From Chloroflexi bacterium RBG_16_64_43 (GTDB lineage Bacteria; Chloroflexota; Anaerolineae; Anaerolineales; RBG-16-64-43): a stretch of DNA of 10,995 nucleotides. Under the pieces are notes generated by a model. It was not told the DNA's origin and ran no database searches. It worked only from the letters and a program-made list of their open reading frames with translations. Positions within the stretch are counted from its first letter, which is position 1; every line of letters starts with the position of its first letter. Below, one piece after another: positions 5,106-10,995 of the stretch. Both the position numbers and the translations under genes were made by a program. The DNA lies in assembly GCA_001796965.1 (NCBI GenBank), contig MGOA01000060.1, positions 1 through 10,995 of the forward strand, read 5' to 3'.

Positions 5106-6347
5106 ATGCGTCGCTTCGCCAATTCGCCCATGCCTTCATTGGGGCTTTTCGTTTTGCTGATCGCGGCGCTCCTGTCGGCATCGACAGTGCGTGCCGACCT
5201 CGCGTCGGCCTTCCCGTCTCCAGGGCTTGCGCCTGGGCCGGCCGTGCCGCGCAATATCATCCTCTTCATTGGGGATGGAATGGGTGCGGTCCACCGCACC
5301 GCCGCGCAGTGGGTTCAGGTCGGCATGACGGGCGAGTTGAATATGGACGCTCTCCCGGTGAGCGGCTGGTCGAGGACCGCTTCGGCCGACAACGCAGTCA
5401 CCGATTCGGCTGCAGGCGCAACCGCCTTTGCCACCGGAGTACGGACCAACAATGGCTGGTTGGCCATCGCGCCAGATCACTCGTTGCTCACGACCATCCT
5501 CGAATACGCACGCACCGAGAGCAAGTCCGCCGGGCTGGTGACTACGGTGCAGGTATGGCATGCGACCCCCGCTGCATTTGCCGCGCATGTGGAGGATCGC
5601 AATTTGATGGACGAAATCGCCGGGCAGATGTTTGACGAGGGGGTCGATGTGTTGATGGGCGGCGGCGAGAACCAGTTCTTGCCAATTTCGGTGGCCGGGT
5701 GCTTCGGCAATGGAACCCGCGCCGACAGTCGCAATCTCCTGGCCGAGGCGGCGTCCGCCGGTTACGCGCGCGTGTGCACGGCGCTGGAGCTCGAAGCCAT
5801 CGATGCCTCCACCACAACGCGGCTGGTCGGGCTGTTTGCCGACGAGGAGATGAGCCGCCCCTACAGCCCCGATCTGGCCACGATGACCCGGCGTGCAATC
5901 GATGTGCTCTCCGGCGACCCGCAGGGTTTCTTCCTGATGGTCGAGGGCGGAAGGATTGACAAGGCGGCCCACGCCAACAATGGTGCGGACGCCATAGCCG
6001 ATACGCTTGGGTTGGATGAGGCGGTTGCAGTTGGCAAAGATTTCGCGGCCTCGGCCGGCAACACCCTGGTCATCGTCACCGCCGACCATGAAACCGGCGG
6101 CATGGCGCTCGTCCCCGGGACGGCCTGCGCCGCGCCCAACGGGCCATTTGCCATCGTGGACGGTGGGCAGTTTTGTGTCACCTGGACGACAACCGGCCAC
6201 ACGTCTGCGGATGTTCCGGTGACCGCAGGCGGCCCGTTCTCGCACATGCTGTCGGGGAGCTTTGACAACACCCACATCTTCGACGCCATGTACAGGGCGC
6301 TCGTGTTTGACGAGAGTCTCTTCCTGCCGCTCCTCCTTCGTGATTAG
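5106..6347 (+). CDS. Secreted alkaline phosphatase (PhoA family)
   Basis: The 413-residue product hydrolyses phosphate monoesters outside the cytoplasm. ATG 5106 is preferred (GGTGAGAG about 6 nt upstream); ATG 5082 is in frame but lengthens the n-region of the signal. Signal peptide: MRRFANSP, a hydrophobic stretch (LGLFVLLIAALLSA), and likely cleavage after VRA (residue 30). Catalytic motifs run in PhoA order: NIILFIGDGMG (Asp57, metal), DNAVTDSAAGATAFATG (Ser101 nucleophile), HATPAAFAAHVEDRN (His152, Thr154, Arg165), MVEGGRIDKAAH (Glu280, Asp285, Lys286, His289), TADHETGG (Asp327, His328) and TGHTSADVPV (His365). All residues for two zinc ions, the third metal Thr/Glu and the phosphate-binding Arg are present. 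The position of E. coli Asp153 is His, while that of Lys328 is Lys. The C-terminus ends LFLPLLLRD. No Pho box recognised. Confidence 0.95.
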   Translation: MRRFANSPMPSLGLFVLLIAALLSASTVRADLASAFPSPGLAPGPAVPRNIILFIGDGMGAVHRTAAQWVQVGMTGELNMDALPVSGWSRTASADNAVTDSAAGATAFATGVRTNNGWLAIAPDHSLLTTILEYARTESKSAGLVTTVQVWHATPAAFAAHVEDRNLMDEIAGQMFDEGVDVLMGGGENQFLPISVAGCFGNGTRADSRNLLAEAASAGYARVCTALELEAIDASTTTRLVGLFADEEMSRPYSPDLATMTRRAIDVLSGDPQGFFLMVEGGRIDKAAHANNGADAIADTLGLDEAVAVGKDFAASAGNTLVIVTADHETGGMALVPGTACAAPNGPFAIVDGGQFCVTWTTTGHTSADVPVTAGGPFSHMLSGSFDNTHIFDAMYRALVFDESLFLPLLLRD

Positions 6348-6399
6348 GATCCTCCCAGCGCATCTTTACACCCAACCGCCGGCTGACCGCGAGGCTCAC

Positions 6400-7215
6400 A
6401 TGACCTCCTTTACATCCAAAGTGGTTCTCATCACCGGGGGCTCCTCCGGCCTGGGCCTGGCGGCCGCTCGGCGGCTGCACTCCGCAGGGCATCGCGTGTA
6501 TGGGGGGAGCCGGACGCTCGCCCCGGGTGAACCTTTTACCGGCCTCGTCATGGATGTGGACGACGACGGCTCCGTCGCACGGGGTGTCGACGAAATCATC
6601 TCGCGTGAAGGGCGCATCGATGTAGTCGTCAATAATGCCGGCATCGGCTATGCCGGATCGATTGAGGATCTCACGCTGGAGGAGGCACGTCGCCAACTCG
6701 AGACCAACTACTTCGGAGCGTTGCGTCTTTGCCGTGCCGTGCTTCCGGTCATGCGCCGGCAGATGGGGGGGCTGATCGTCAACGTGACATCGATCGGGGC
6801 GCACATCGCGCTTCCCTATCAGGCTCACTACACGGCGAGCAAACTGGCACTGGAGGGGATGAGCCAGGCGCTGCGCATGGAGGTGGGCCGCTTCGGGGTA
6901 CGTGTTGTGGTCGTTGCGCCGGGCGATTTCTGCAGCGGGTTCACACAACACCGTATGCGCGGAAGTCGGGCAGGGGGTTCTTCCGCTTACACGTCCAGCT
7001 TTGCACGCGCGCTCAATGTGATTGAGCGCGATGAACGCACCGGGATGCAGCCGGTCCGCTTTGGAATGCTGGTCGAGCGGATCGTGCGCAGCCCTCACCC
7101 GAGACGGCGCTACGTGATCGGTCCTGCGTTTGAGCGCCTGGCGTTGAGGTTGAAAGGGATTCTGCCCACGGCTTGGATCGAATCTGGTGTGCGCTGGTAC
7201 TACCGCGTTGGGTAG
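6400..7215 (+). CDS. Short-chain dehydrogenase/reductase (classical SDR)
   Basis: This is a 271-residue cytoplasmic NAD(P)-dependent oxidoreductase. Rossmann motif TGGSSGLG (residues 12-19), NNAG at 78-81, catalytic Ser131 in NVTSIGA, and Tyr144/Lys148 in YTASK form a complete classical SDR active site. GGSRT after the second strand (Arg near residue 38) suggests preference for NADP(H). ATG 6400 is chosen because it begins directly before the first beta strand and has GCGAGG 5 nt upstream; the frame is open further upstream but overlaps the phosphatase gene. It starts 52 bases after the phosphatase stop, so the two may be co-transcribed, though no functional link is obvious. The substrate is unknown; sterol, sugar, ketone and acyl reductases all share these motifs. 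Confidence 0.93.
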   Translation: MTSFTSKVVLITGGSSGLGLAAARRLHSAGHRVYGGSRTLAPGEPFTGLVMDVDDDGSVARGVDEIISREGRIDVVVNNAGIGYAGSIEDLTLEEARRQLETNYFGALRLCRAVLPVMRRQMGGLIVNVTSIGAHIALPYQAHYTASKLALEGMSQALRMEVGRFGVRVVVVAPGDFCSGFTQHRMRGSRAGGSSAYTSSFARALNVIERDERTGMQPVRFGMLVERIVRSPHPRRRYVIGPAFERLALRLKGILPTAWIESGVRWYYRVG

Positions 7216-7244
7216 CGCAGCGGCCGAAACAGAGGGAACCTGAC

Positions 7245-7267
7245 TGCCCGCCAGGACCCCGCGGGCA
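7245..7267. terminator. Possible bidirectional terminator hairpin between convergent genes
   Basis: TGCCCGC (7245-7251) and GCGGGCA (7261-7267) form a 7-bp stem with a 9-base loop in the 80-base gap between the + strand SDR gene and the - strand DUF1573-like gene. The position suits a shared terminator, but there is no T-run on either side. Confidence 0.4.
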
Positions 7268-7295
7268 TGACGGCCGTGAGTGCGTTGTCCGAATT

Positions 7296-7766
7296 CTATG
7301 GCACCCAGTCCGAGAGCACCGTCAGGCGCATCTCCGGCCGCTTGGGATCATTCGTCGGTAGGTGCACCAGGAAGTTGTGCTTGCCGCCCATCCCCTCCGG
7401 CATGGTGAACTCCAGGGTGAGGGTGGTGGACTTGCCTGGCCCGAGGACCATCGCACCGATGGTCGGCGTGGGCGGTCAACACCCCTCCACGACTTCCACA
7501 TCCGGCGCTGCCGCGAATTCCAGCTTCCCGCCCCCGGTGTTGGTCAGCTTGAACGCGGCGGTCACGCGCTCACCGTAGGGGTGGGTCCCCAGGTCGATCG
7601 TGTCGCGGTCAACGGTGGCCTGCGGCATGCCGGAGTTGCGGGCGCGGATGGTCAGAATCATTCCCGCGACGGCCACAACCATGAGCCCGATGCCCACCGT
7701 CAGGATGAACCACGAGCGGCGGCTTGAACGCGCGCGCTGTTCGGTGTCATTGCCCGTATCTTGCAT
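7296..7766 (-). CDS. Candidate selenoprotein: membrane-anchored DUF1573-like protein with in-frame UGA (Cys-Sec)
   Basis: Read through one UGA (7478-7476), this gene encodes 156 residues and ends at TAG (7298-7296). ATG 7766 has a near-perfect AAGGAGGTGG ribosome site 7 nt upstream. Residues 11-17 are basic, residues 19-40 form one membrane segment (WFILTVGIGLMVVAVAGMIL), and the rest should lie outside the cytoplasm as an Ig-like DUF1573-type domain: VDRDTIDLGTHPYGERVTA, AFKLTNTGGGKLEF. Then VEVVEGC-U-PPTPTIGAMVL with Cys96 and the UGA at codon 97, followed by STTLTLEFTMPEGMGGKHNF, LVHLPTNDPKRPE and LTVLSDWVP. The part after the UGA continues the same domain. From memory, relatives have Cys-Cys-Pro-Pro here, so UGA sits at a Cys position, the usual sign of selenocysteine. 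A SECIS-like hairpin follows. The alternative is a nonsense mutation or sequencing error. Function unknown; an adjacent Cys-Sec pair suggests redox or metal chemistry. Confidence 0.7.
7439..7473 (-). promoter_or_regulatory. Putative bacterial SECIS element
   Basis: On the - strand RNA, GACCAUC (7464-7458) and GAUGGUC (7452-7446) form a perfect 7-bp stem with loop GGUGC (7457-7453). The loop begins 18 nt after the UGA. A lower stem GCCC (7473-7470) / GGGC (7442-7439) can extend it across an internal loop. A G at the start of the apical loop, a U within it, a short upper stem and a 16-37 nt UGA-to-loop distance fit the bacterial SECIS model. Caveat: codons for Thr-Ile-Gly-Ala-Met-Val can form such a stem by chance. 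Confidence 0.6.
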
Positions 7767-7883
7767 TTGGCCACCTCCTTGCCGTGGCGTGCTTGTTGCC
7801 GGTTGCCCCGGCCGATCGCGAGAGGTGCCCGGATTCTAAACGATGCTACACTCAGTGCCCATCCAACCCGCCCGGGAGGCGCC
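7767..7883. promoter_or_regulatory. Divergent intergenic region between the candidate selenoprotein and GH3-like genes
   Basis: This 117-base gap must contain the start signals for both divergent genes unless one is expressed from further away. It holds the strong ribosome site of the - strand gene (7771-7780) and GGGAGG (7874-7879) of the + strand gene. TACACT at 7847-7852 is a possible -10 for the + strand, but no good -35 lies 17 bases upstream. No convincing promoter on the - strand. Confidence 0.3.
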
Positions 7884-9023
7884 ATGCTTGCCGAGAATCC
7901 GAAGGAGTTTGTTGCTGCACTCCTCCAGCCCTGGTTCGATGCGCTGACCGATCCGCCGAAAGCCCAGGCCGAAGTGTTGAAGCGCCTGGTAGAAACATAC
8001 ACCCGCACGACGGACGGTGCACAACGCGGCGCGGCGAACGTATCCTCGATCGCGGAATTCAGGCGAGCATTCCCCATCCGCACCTATGAGAATTACAAAC
8101 CGCTCATCCAACGCGTGATGGCCGGCGAAACGAACCTGCTGCTGGATGAGGAGCCGGTGGGTTGGGCGATCACGCGCGGCACGACCGAAGGCGAATCGAA
8201 ATTCGTCCCGATGACTCCCACCGATTTGCGCATGCGCATCAGCGCCGGCCGGGCGATGATGAACTACACCTTGAGCACCGGGCGCTTTGACTTGTACCAG
8301 GGCGTCAATCTGAATCTCAACTTCCCGTCGGTCGTCGGCACGGTCAAGGTGGGTGAGCGGGAGGTGGAATACGGGTACTCCTCCGGGATCTACACCAAAT
8401 ATGTCTCCGCCTTCACCCCGGTTCGATCGGTGCCAGCGCAAGAGGAGATCGATGCGCTCGGCGGCGGCAAGACCCGCCGCGACTGGGATGCCCGCTTCGA
8501 ACTTGCCTACCAGCGCTGCCAGGGTCAGAACGTAACCCTCGTGGGCGGTGTGGCGCCGACCACGCAGCTCTTTGGCCGCTACGTCAAACGCGTTCACGGG
8601 CGATATCCGAAGGACATGTGGAAGGCCCAGGTGATGACGTTGGGCAGCGTGCCCGGCATCAACACGCGCTATGAATCCTCGCTGCGCGCGTTGTACGGGC
8701 CGGTGACCATCCGCGAGATCTATGGCGCCACCGAAGGCATGTTCGGACAGCAGCTCGACGAGAATCGCGCCTGGACGCCGAATTACGATCTCTTCCTGTT
8801 CGAAGTGCAGACGCCGGGCGGGATGAAATTGCTGCACGAGATGCGTCCGGGCGAGATCGGGAGTCTGGTGGTTTCGACGCCCGTCCTCGCCCGGTACAAG
8901 ATCGGGGATATGATTCTCGCGTTTCGGCCGCCGTACTTCCGCTGCATCGGCCGCGACCGCTGGTGGACCCCCCTGCAATACGCGTGGGGGGAATTTGCTA
9001 CGTTCAACCTGGGTCGCTTGTGA
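7884..9023 (+). CDS. Short GH3-family acyl-adenylating enzyme (ANL superfamily)
   Basis: The 379-residue product resembles the GH3 branch of adenylate-forming enzymes, which activate carboxylic acids with ATP and often join them to amines or amino acids. Motifs: EFRRAFPIRTYENYKPLIQRVMAGE near the N-terminus, the ATP-binding loop TRGTTEGESKFVPMT (residues 97-111), NLNFPSVVGT, MTLGSVPGINTRYESSLRALYGP, YGATEG (280-285) and YKIGDMI (338-344). ATG 7884 has GGGAGG 4 nt upstream and starts where family members begin; no signal peptide. Full-length GH3 proteins known to me have about 500-600 residues. This one stops soon after YKIGD, so the mobile C-terminal lid domain is mostly absent. Reading on past the TGA gives nothing family-like, so I see no simple frameshift. 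It may be a natural short form or a truncated gene. Substrate unknown. Confidence 0.8.
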   Translation: MLAENPKEFVAALLQPWFDALTDPPKAQAEVLKRLVETYTRTTDGAQRGAANVSSIAEFRRAFPIRTYENYKPLIQRVMAGETNLLLDEEPVGWAITRGTTEGESKFVPMTPTDLRMRISAGRAMMNYTLSTGRFDLYQGVNLNLNFPSVVGTVKVGEREVEYGYSSGIYTKYVSAFTPVRSVPAQEEIDALGGGKTRRDWDARFELAYQRCQGQNVTLVGGVAPTTQLFGRYVKRVHGRYPKDMWKAQVMTLGSVPGINTRYESSLRALYGPVTIREIYGATEGMFGQQLDENRAWTPNYDLFLFEVQTPGGMKLLHEMRPGEIGSLVVSTPVLARYKIGDMILAFRPPYFRCIGRDRWWTPLQYAWGEFATFNLGRL

Positions 9024-9044
9024 GGCGGCAGGCGCGCGCCCTAT

Positions 9045-9491
9045 CTATGGCCGCCGCATGACCCCGCGCAAAAGCACGTAAACGCCGATCAAGATCAGGG
9101 CTACAGCCCAGATCAGGTTGCCGGCGACGAACCCCTGCAGCCCGATGCTCAGGAACACGATGGCAAGGATCAGGCTGCCACCCACGGGTTTGCGGTAGGC
9201 GGGCACGAGCAGTCGCACGCTAACCTCGATAAGGATGAGCACCCCCGCGCCGAGGAAGATCAATTCCCACACTTCCAGGCCCGGGACTCGGACCATCCCC
9301 AGGTTGTTGAGCAACAGCGCGACGCCGGCCCAGATCAGGATCAGCGCCCAAAACAGTGATCCAAGCGGGTCGCGGCGCCACTTCTCGTCCCAATTCTTTT
9401 CTTCGGAGCCCTTCTCGTGCCTCTTTTCCTCTTCCTTCTCCTCGGCCTTCTCCATGTGGGGGCGTGGTTCGCTGGGTGGCTGGGACGACAT
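9045..9491 (-). CDS. Four-TM membrane protein with charged N-terminus (LiaI/LiaF-like, DUF5668-type)
   Basis: This is a 148-residue inner-membrane protein. Residues 1-43 are hydrophilic and highly charged (EKAEEKEEEKRHEKGSEEK), leading into NWDEKWRRDPLGS just before the membrane. Four hydrophobic segments follow at about 45-65, 73-94, 104-121 and 124-143, joined by very short loops, for example NNLGMVRVPG and LVPAYRKPVG. The pattern resembles the LiaI/LiaF-type N-terminal membrane region, often linked to envelope stress, but no soluble sensory domain follows and function is unknown. A good AGGAGG lies 8 nt before ATG 9491. The gene converges with the GH3-like gene, whose stop is 21 bases away, leaving almost no room for a terminator. 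A possible promoter and hairpin-rich leader lie upstream. Confidence 0.85.
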   Translation of the reverse strand: MSSQPPSEPRPHMEKAEEKEEEKRHEKGSEEKNWDEKWRRDPLGSLFWALILIWAGVALLLNNLGMVRVPGLEVWELIFLGAGVLILIEVSVRLLVPAYRKPVGGSLILAIVFLSIGLQGFVAGNLIWAVALILIGVYVLLRGVMRRP

Positions 9492-9516
9492 GGTGATTTC
9501 CTCCTGTCAGGGTAGT

Positions 9517-9532
9517 CGGCCCGGGTGGGCCG
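9517..9532. promoter_or_regulatory. Small hairpin before the membrane protein ribosome site
   Basis: CGGCCC (9517-9522) and GGGCCG (9527-9532) form a 6-bp GC stem with a 4-base loop, 11 nt from the AGGAGG (9500-9505) of the membrane protein gene. It could influence access to the ribosome site, but no competing structure is evident. Confidence 0.3.
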
Positions 9533-9553
9533 GTCGGACTTAGGTGAACGAGA

Positions 9554-9582
9554 CGGAGCGTGGCGTGCGGCGGCACGCTCCG
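9554..9582. terminator. GC-rich hairpin between the two - strand genes
   Basis: CGGAGCGTG (9554-9562) and CACGCTCCG (9574-9582) form a perfect 9-bp stem with an 11-base loop. It lies 66 bases beyond the stop of the FAD oxidoreductase gene and could end that transcript. If the promoter at 9597-9625 is real, it is also the first structure in the leader of the membrane protein gene. No clear T-run follows on the - strand. Confidence 0.45.
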
Positions 9583-9596
9583 CTGTTTACCCTTCT

Positions 9597-9625
9597 ATCA
9601 TATATCTGCTTCGGCGCCGTCGCAA
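9597..9625 (-). promoter_or_regulatory. Possible sigma70-type promoter for the membrane protein gene
   Basis: On the - strand, TTGCGA (9625-9620) and TATGAT (9602-9597) are separated by exactly 17 bases, matching 4 of 6 and 5 of 6 consensus positions. Transcription would start near 9590, giving a leader of about 100 nt to ATG 9491. It lies in the locally AT-rich part of the gap between the two - strand genes. Confidence 0.45.
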
Positions 9626-9647
9626 CTCGTGCAGCGCGGCGGAAGTT

Positions 9648-10943
9648 TCATTCGAAATCCTCGAGCAGCTCGCGCGCCGCCTTGCGCCCGATCTCCACCG
9701 CGTAGTTCGTTCCACGGTCCCACGGGTAGACCTGGCTCATGCTGGCCAGATACAGGCCGCGCAGCGGGGTGCGAATCTCGGGCACATTCTGGGAATGATC
9801 CACACCCGGCACGGGCTGAGCGTACGGCGTGCGAAAAAGCCAGCTGTTGATGATCCACGCCTCTTCGAACTTCGGGTTGACACGTCGCAACGTCGGCGCG
9901 AATCGCTGCAGCAAATCCGCTTTGGTCATTTGGAAGTACTCGTGTTCGGGCGGCAGATAGTCGCCGCAATAGATGATGTGCTGCCCTCCGAAGTGCTCCG
10001 GCGAGAGGTAATTGGTGTGTTCCACCAGAGCCAGGAAGGGGAACCCGGCTTCTTTCACCAGGCTGTGCCAGTAGATGCCGCTTTCGGCCAGCTGGTGGCG
10101 CAGCGCGAGGATGAGCACTACGGCGCCCATGCTGCGCATTGAGAGCAGCTTGGCCAGGTAATTGGGAGGCAAGTCGGCGGCGAGCTTGGAGAAGAGCAGA
10201 GGCGAGGTGGTCGCAATCACCGAATCAAACGGCTGCGACCGGCCCCCGACCTCCAACATGTAGCCGCGATCCACTTGCTTGCGTATGCGCTGCACGGGCG
10301 TCCCCAGATGAATGCGGGCCCCCCGTCCTTCCACGCGCGCGGCCAGCATCTCGAGGAAGGATTGGAACCCGCCCTCGAAGGTGCCCAGACGCGGAGTGCG
10401 GCTGTGCAAACGCGCCCAGAACCAGGCCATGGTCACGCGCGGGTAGTCCTTCTCGCCGAACTTGCCGACGAAGAGGGGCCGCCACAGGCGCTTGAAAACA
10501 CGTGGCCCGAACCAGCGCTTCATCCACGCCTCGGCGGTGAAGCGCTCCAGCGGCATCCACCACGGGTTCAGCCGCAGAAAACCGCCCACCAGCAGGTTGC
10601 GCAGTCGATCGGGGAACGAAAGCCCGGGGAAGGTCAGCCAGGCTGGGATGCTGTCCATCCCGTAGAACTTACCGTCGTAATACACGGCCGTGACCGGTCG
10701 CTTGAAGATGACCTTCTCCTGCAACCCTAGTTCGCGAATGAGACCCAGGATCGCCCGATCGGAAGCGAACCAGTGGTGGTAATACTTCTCCACGCTCCAC
10801 GACCAGGCGGGATCTCGAAAACCTGCCGCCAACCCGCCGATGGCGGGCTCGGCCTCGAAGATATCCACGCTGTGTCCGGCGCGAGCCAGATCGTAAGCGG
10901 CGGCAAGCCCGCCAGCACCGGCACCAATGACGGCGATTTTCAT
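9648..10943 (-). CDS. FAD-dependent oxidoreductase (amine oxidase / protoporphyrinogen oxidase-like)
   Basis: This is a 431-residue flavoprotein. The N-terminal dinucleotide-binding fold is complete: MKIAVIGAGAGGLAAAYDLA with the GxGxxG loop at residues 7-12 and the ribose-binding Glu30 in VDIFEAEPAIGG. YYHHWFASDRAILGLIRELG and YPRVTMAWFWARLHSRTPRLG are typical of the NAD(P)-binding Rossmann-like amine-oxidase group, which includes protoporphyrinogen oxidases and carotenoid desaturases. The C-terminal FAD segment is PLRGLYLASMSQVYPWDRGTNYAVEIGRKAA (about 397-424). No signal peptide apart from the Rossmann strand, so cytoplasmic. ATG 10943 has GGAG 7 nt upstream and starts exactly at the Rossmann strand. 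Relatives are often found near polysaccharide or polyprenoid genes, which are not visible here. Substrate unknown. Upstream to the window end a short direct repeat GGTTGCAGG (10955-10963 and 10970-10978) precedes the gene. Confidence 0.9.
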   Translation of the reverse strand: MKIAVIGAGAGGLAAAYDLARAGHSVDIFEAEPAIGGLAAGFRDPAWSWSVEKYYHHWFASDRAILGLIRELGLQEKVIFKRPVTAVYYDGKFYGMDSIPAWLTFPGLSFPDRLRNLLVGGFLRLNPWWMPLERFTAEAWMKRWFGPRVFKRLWRPLFVGKFGEKDYPRVTMAWFWARLHSRTPRLGTFEGGFQSFLEMLAARVEGRGARIHLGTPVQRIRKQVDRGYMLEVGGRSQPFDSVIATTSPLLFSKLAADLPPNYLAKLLSMRSMGAVVLILALRHQLAESGIYWHSLVKEAGFPFLALVEHTNYLSPEHFGGQHIIYCGDYLPPEHEYFQMTKADLLQRFAPTLRRVNPKFEEAWIINSWLFRTPYAQPVPGVDHSQNVPEIRTPLRGLYLASMSQVYPWDRGTNYAVEIGRKAARELLEDFE

Positions 10944-10995
10944 TCGTTGACTCCGGTTGCAGGATCGAAGGTTGCAGGCGCGGCCCGTTGCCGGG

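Noticed and set aside
5136..6275. Long - strand open frame opposite the alkaline phosphatase
   Set aside because: It is a GC-rich shadow of a gene with all its catalytic motifs; the antisense product is His/Arg/Gly-rich without recognisable motifs.
7296..7766. General reassignment of UGA to an amino acid in this organism
   Set aside because: Several genes here (ABM, the intact VOC gene, the GH3-like gene, the FAD oxidoreductase) end at TGA with normal family-like ends, and reading past these TGAs gives nothing sensible where I tried it.
7836..8978. Long - strand open frame opposite the GH3-like gene
   Set aside because: The + strand has clear ATP-binding and GH3 motifs and a ribosome site; the antisense product is an unrecognisable shadow.
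1..10995. CRISPR array, tRNA, rRNA or insertion sequence
   Set aside because: No regularly spaced short repeats, cloverleaf-like sequences, transposase motifs or terminal inverted repeats were seen. The only large repeat is the two-copy tandem duplication, which has no transposase or target-site duplication.

Overview
This window is about 11 kb of GC-rich DNA with densely packed genes, most behind clear Shine-Dalgarno sequences. The gene set suggests an environmental member of the Chloroflexota (Anaerolineae-like). The pointers are a secreted alkaline phosphatase ending in LFLPLLLRD, a four-helix membrane protein with a long charged WDEKWRRDPL-type N-terminus, a membrane-anchored DUF1573-like protein and a short bacterial GH3-type adenylating enzyme. 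This placement is inferred from remembered family traits; there is no rRNA or other marker gene here.

Layout. 1-124: the 3' end of an unidentified + strand gene. 374-2122: a lipoprotein of the amidohydrolase (YtcJ-like) superfamily with an extra C-terminal beta-rich domain. 2317-4768: a cluster of small soluble-protein genes (DUF1801, an antibiotic-biosynthesis-monooxygenase-like ABM protein, and a VOC/glyoxalase protein). A 1042-bp direct tandem duplication (2654-3695 and 3696-4737) with one base difference has altered this cluster. It leaves two intact ABM genes, one intact VOC gene (the second), one VOC gene with a replaced C-terminus, and a 3' scrap of DUF1801. 4769-5105: no convincing gene. 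5106-6347: a secreted PhoA-type alkaline phosphatase. 6400-7215: a classical short-chain dehydrogenase.

7296-7766 (- strand) holds the most interesting element. A gene for a membrane-anchored, extracytoplasmic DUF1573-like protein is interrupted by one in-frame UGA directly after a Cys (GC-UGA-PP). The frame stays open for 59 sense codons with good family-like sequence, up to a TAG stop. From memory, relatives of this family have Cys-Cys-Pro-Pro at that place. A 7-bp perfect hairpin with a GGUGC loop begins 11 nt after the UGA, and its loop lies 18 nt after it, as expected for a bacterial SECIS element. I therefore annotate it as a candidate selenoprotein with an adjacent Cys-Sec pair. Conventional gene callers would truncate it at 96 residues. 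Other genes in the window end in TGA, so general UGA reassignment is unlikely.

7884-9023 (+): a short GH3-type acyl-adenylating enzyme, divergent from the candidate selenoprotein gene. 9045-9491 (-): a four-TM membrane protein with a possible promoter and hairpin-rich leader. 9648-10943 (-): an FAD-dependent amine-oxidase/protoporphyrinogen-oxidase-like oxidoreductase. The genes do not form one obvious pathway. Shared themes are export to the cell surface (lipoprotein, phosphatase, anchored candidate selenoprotein) and small-molecule or redox metabolism.
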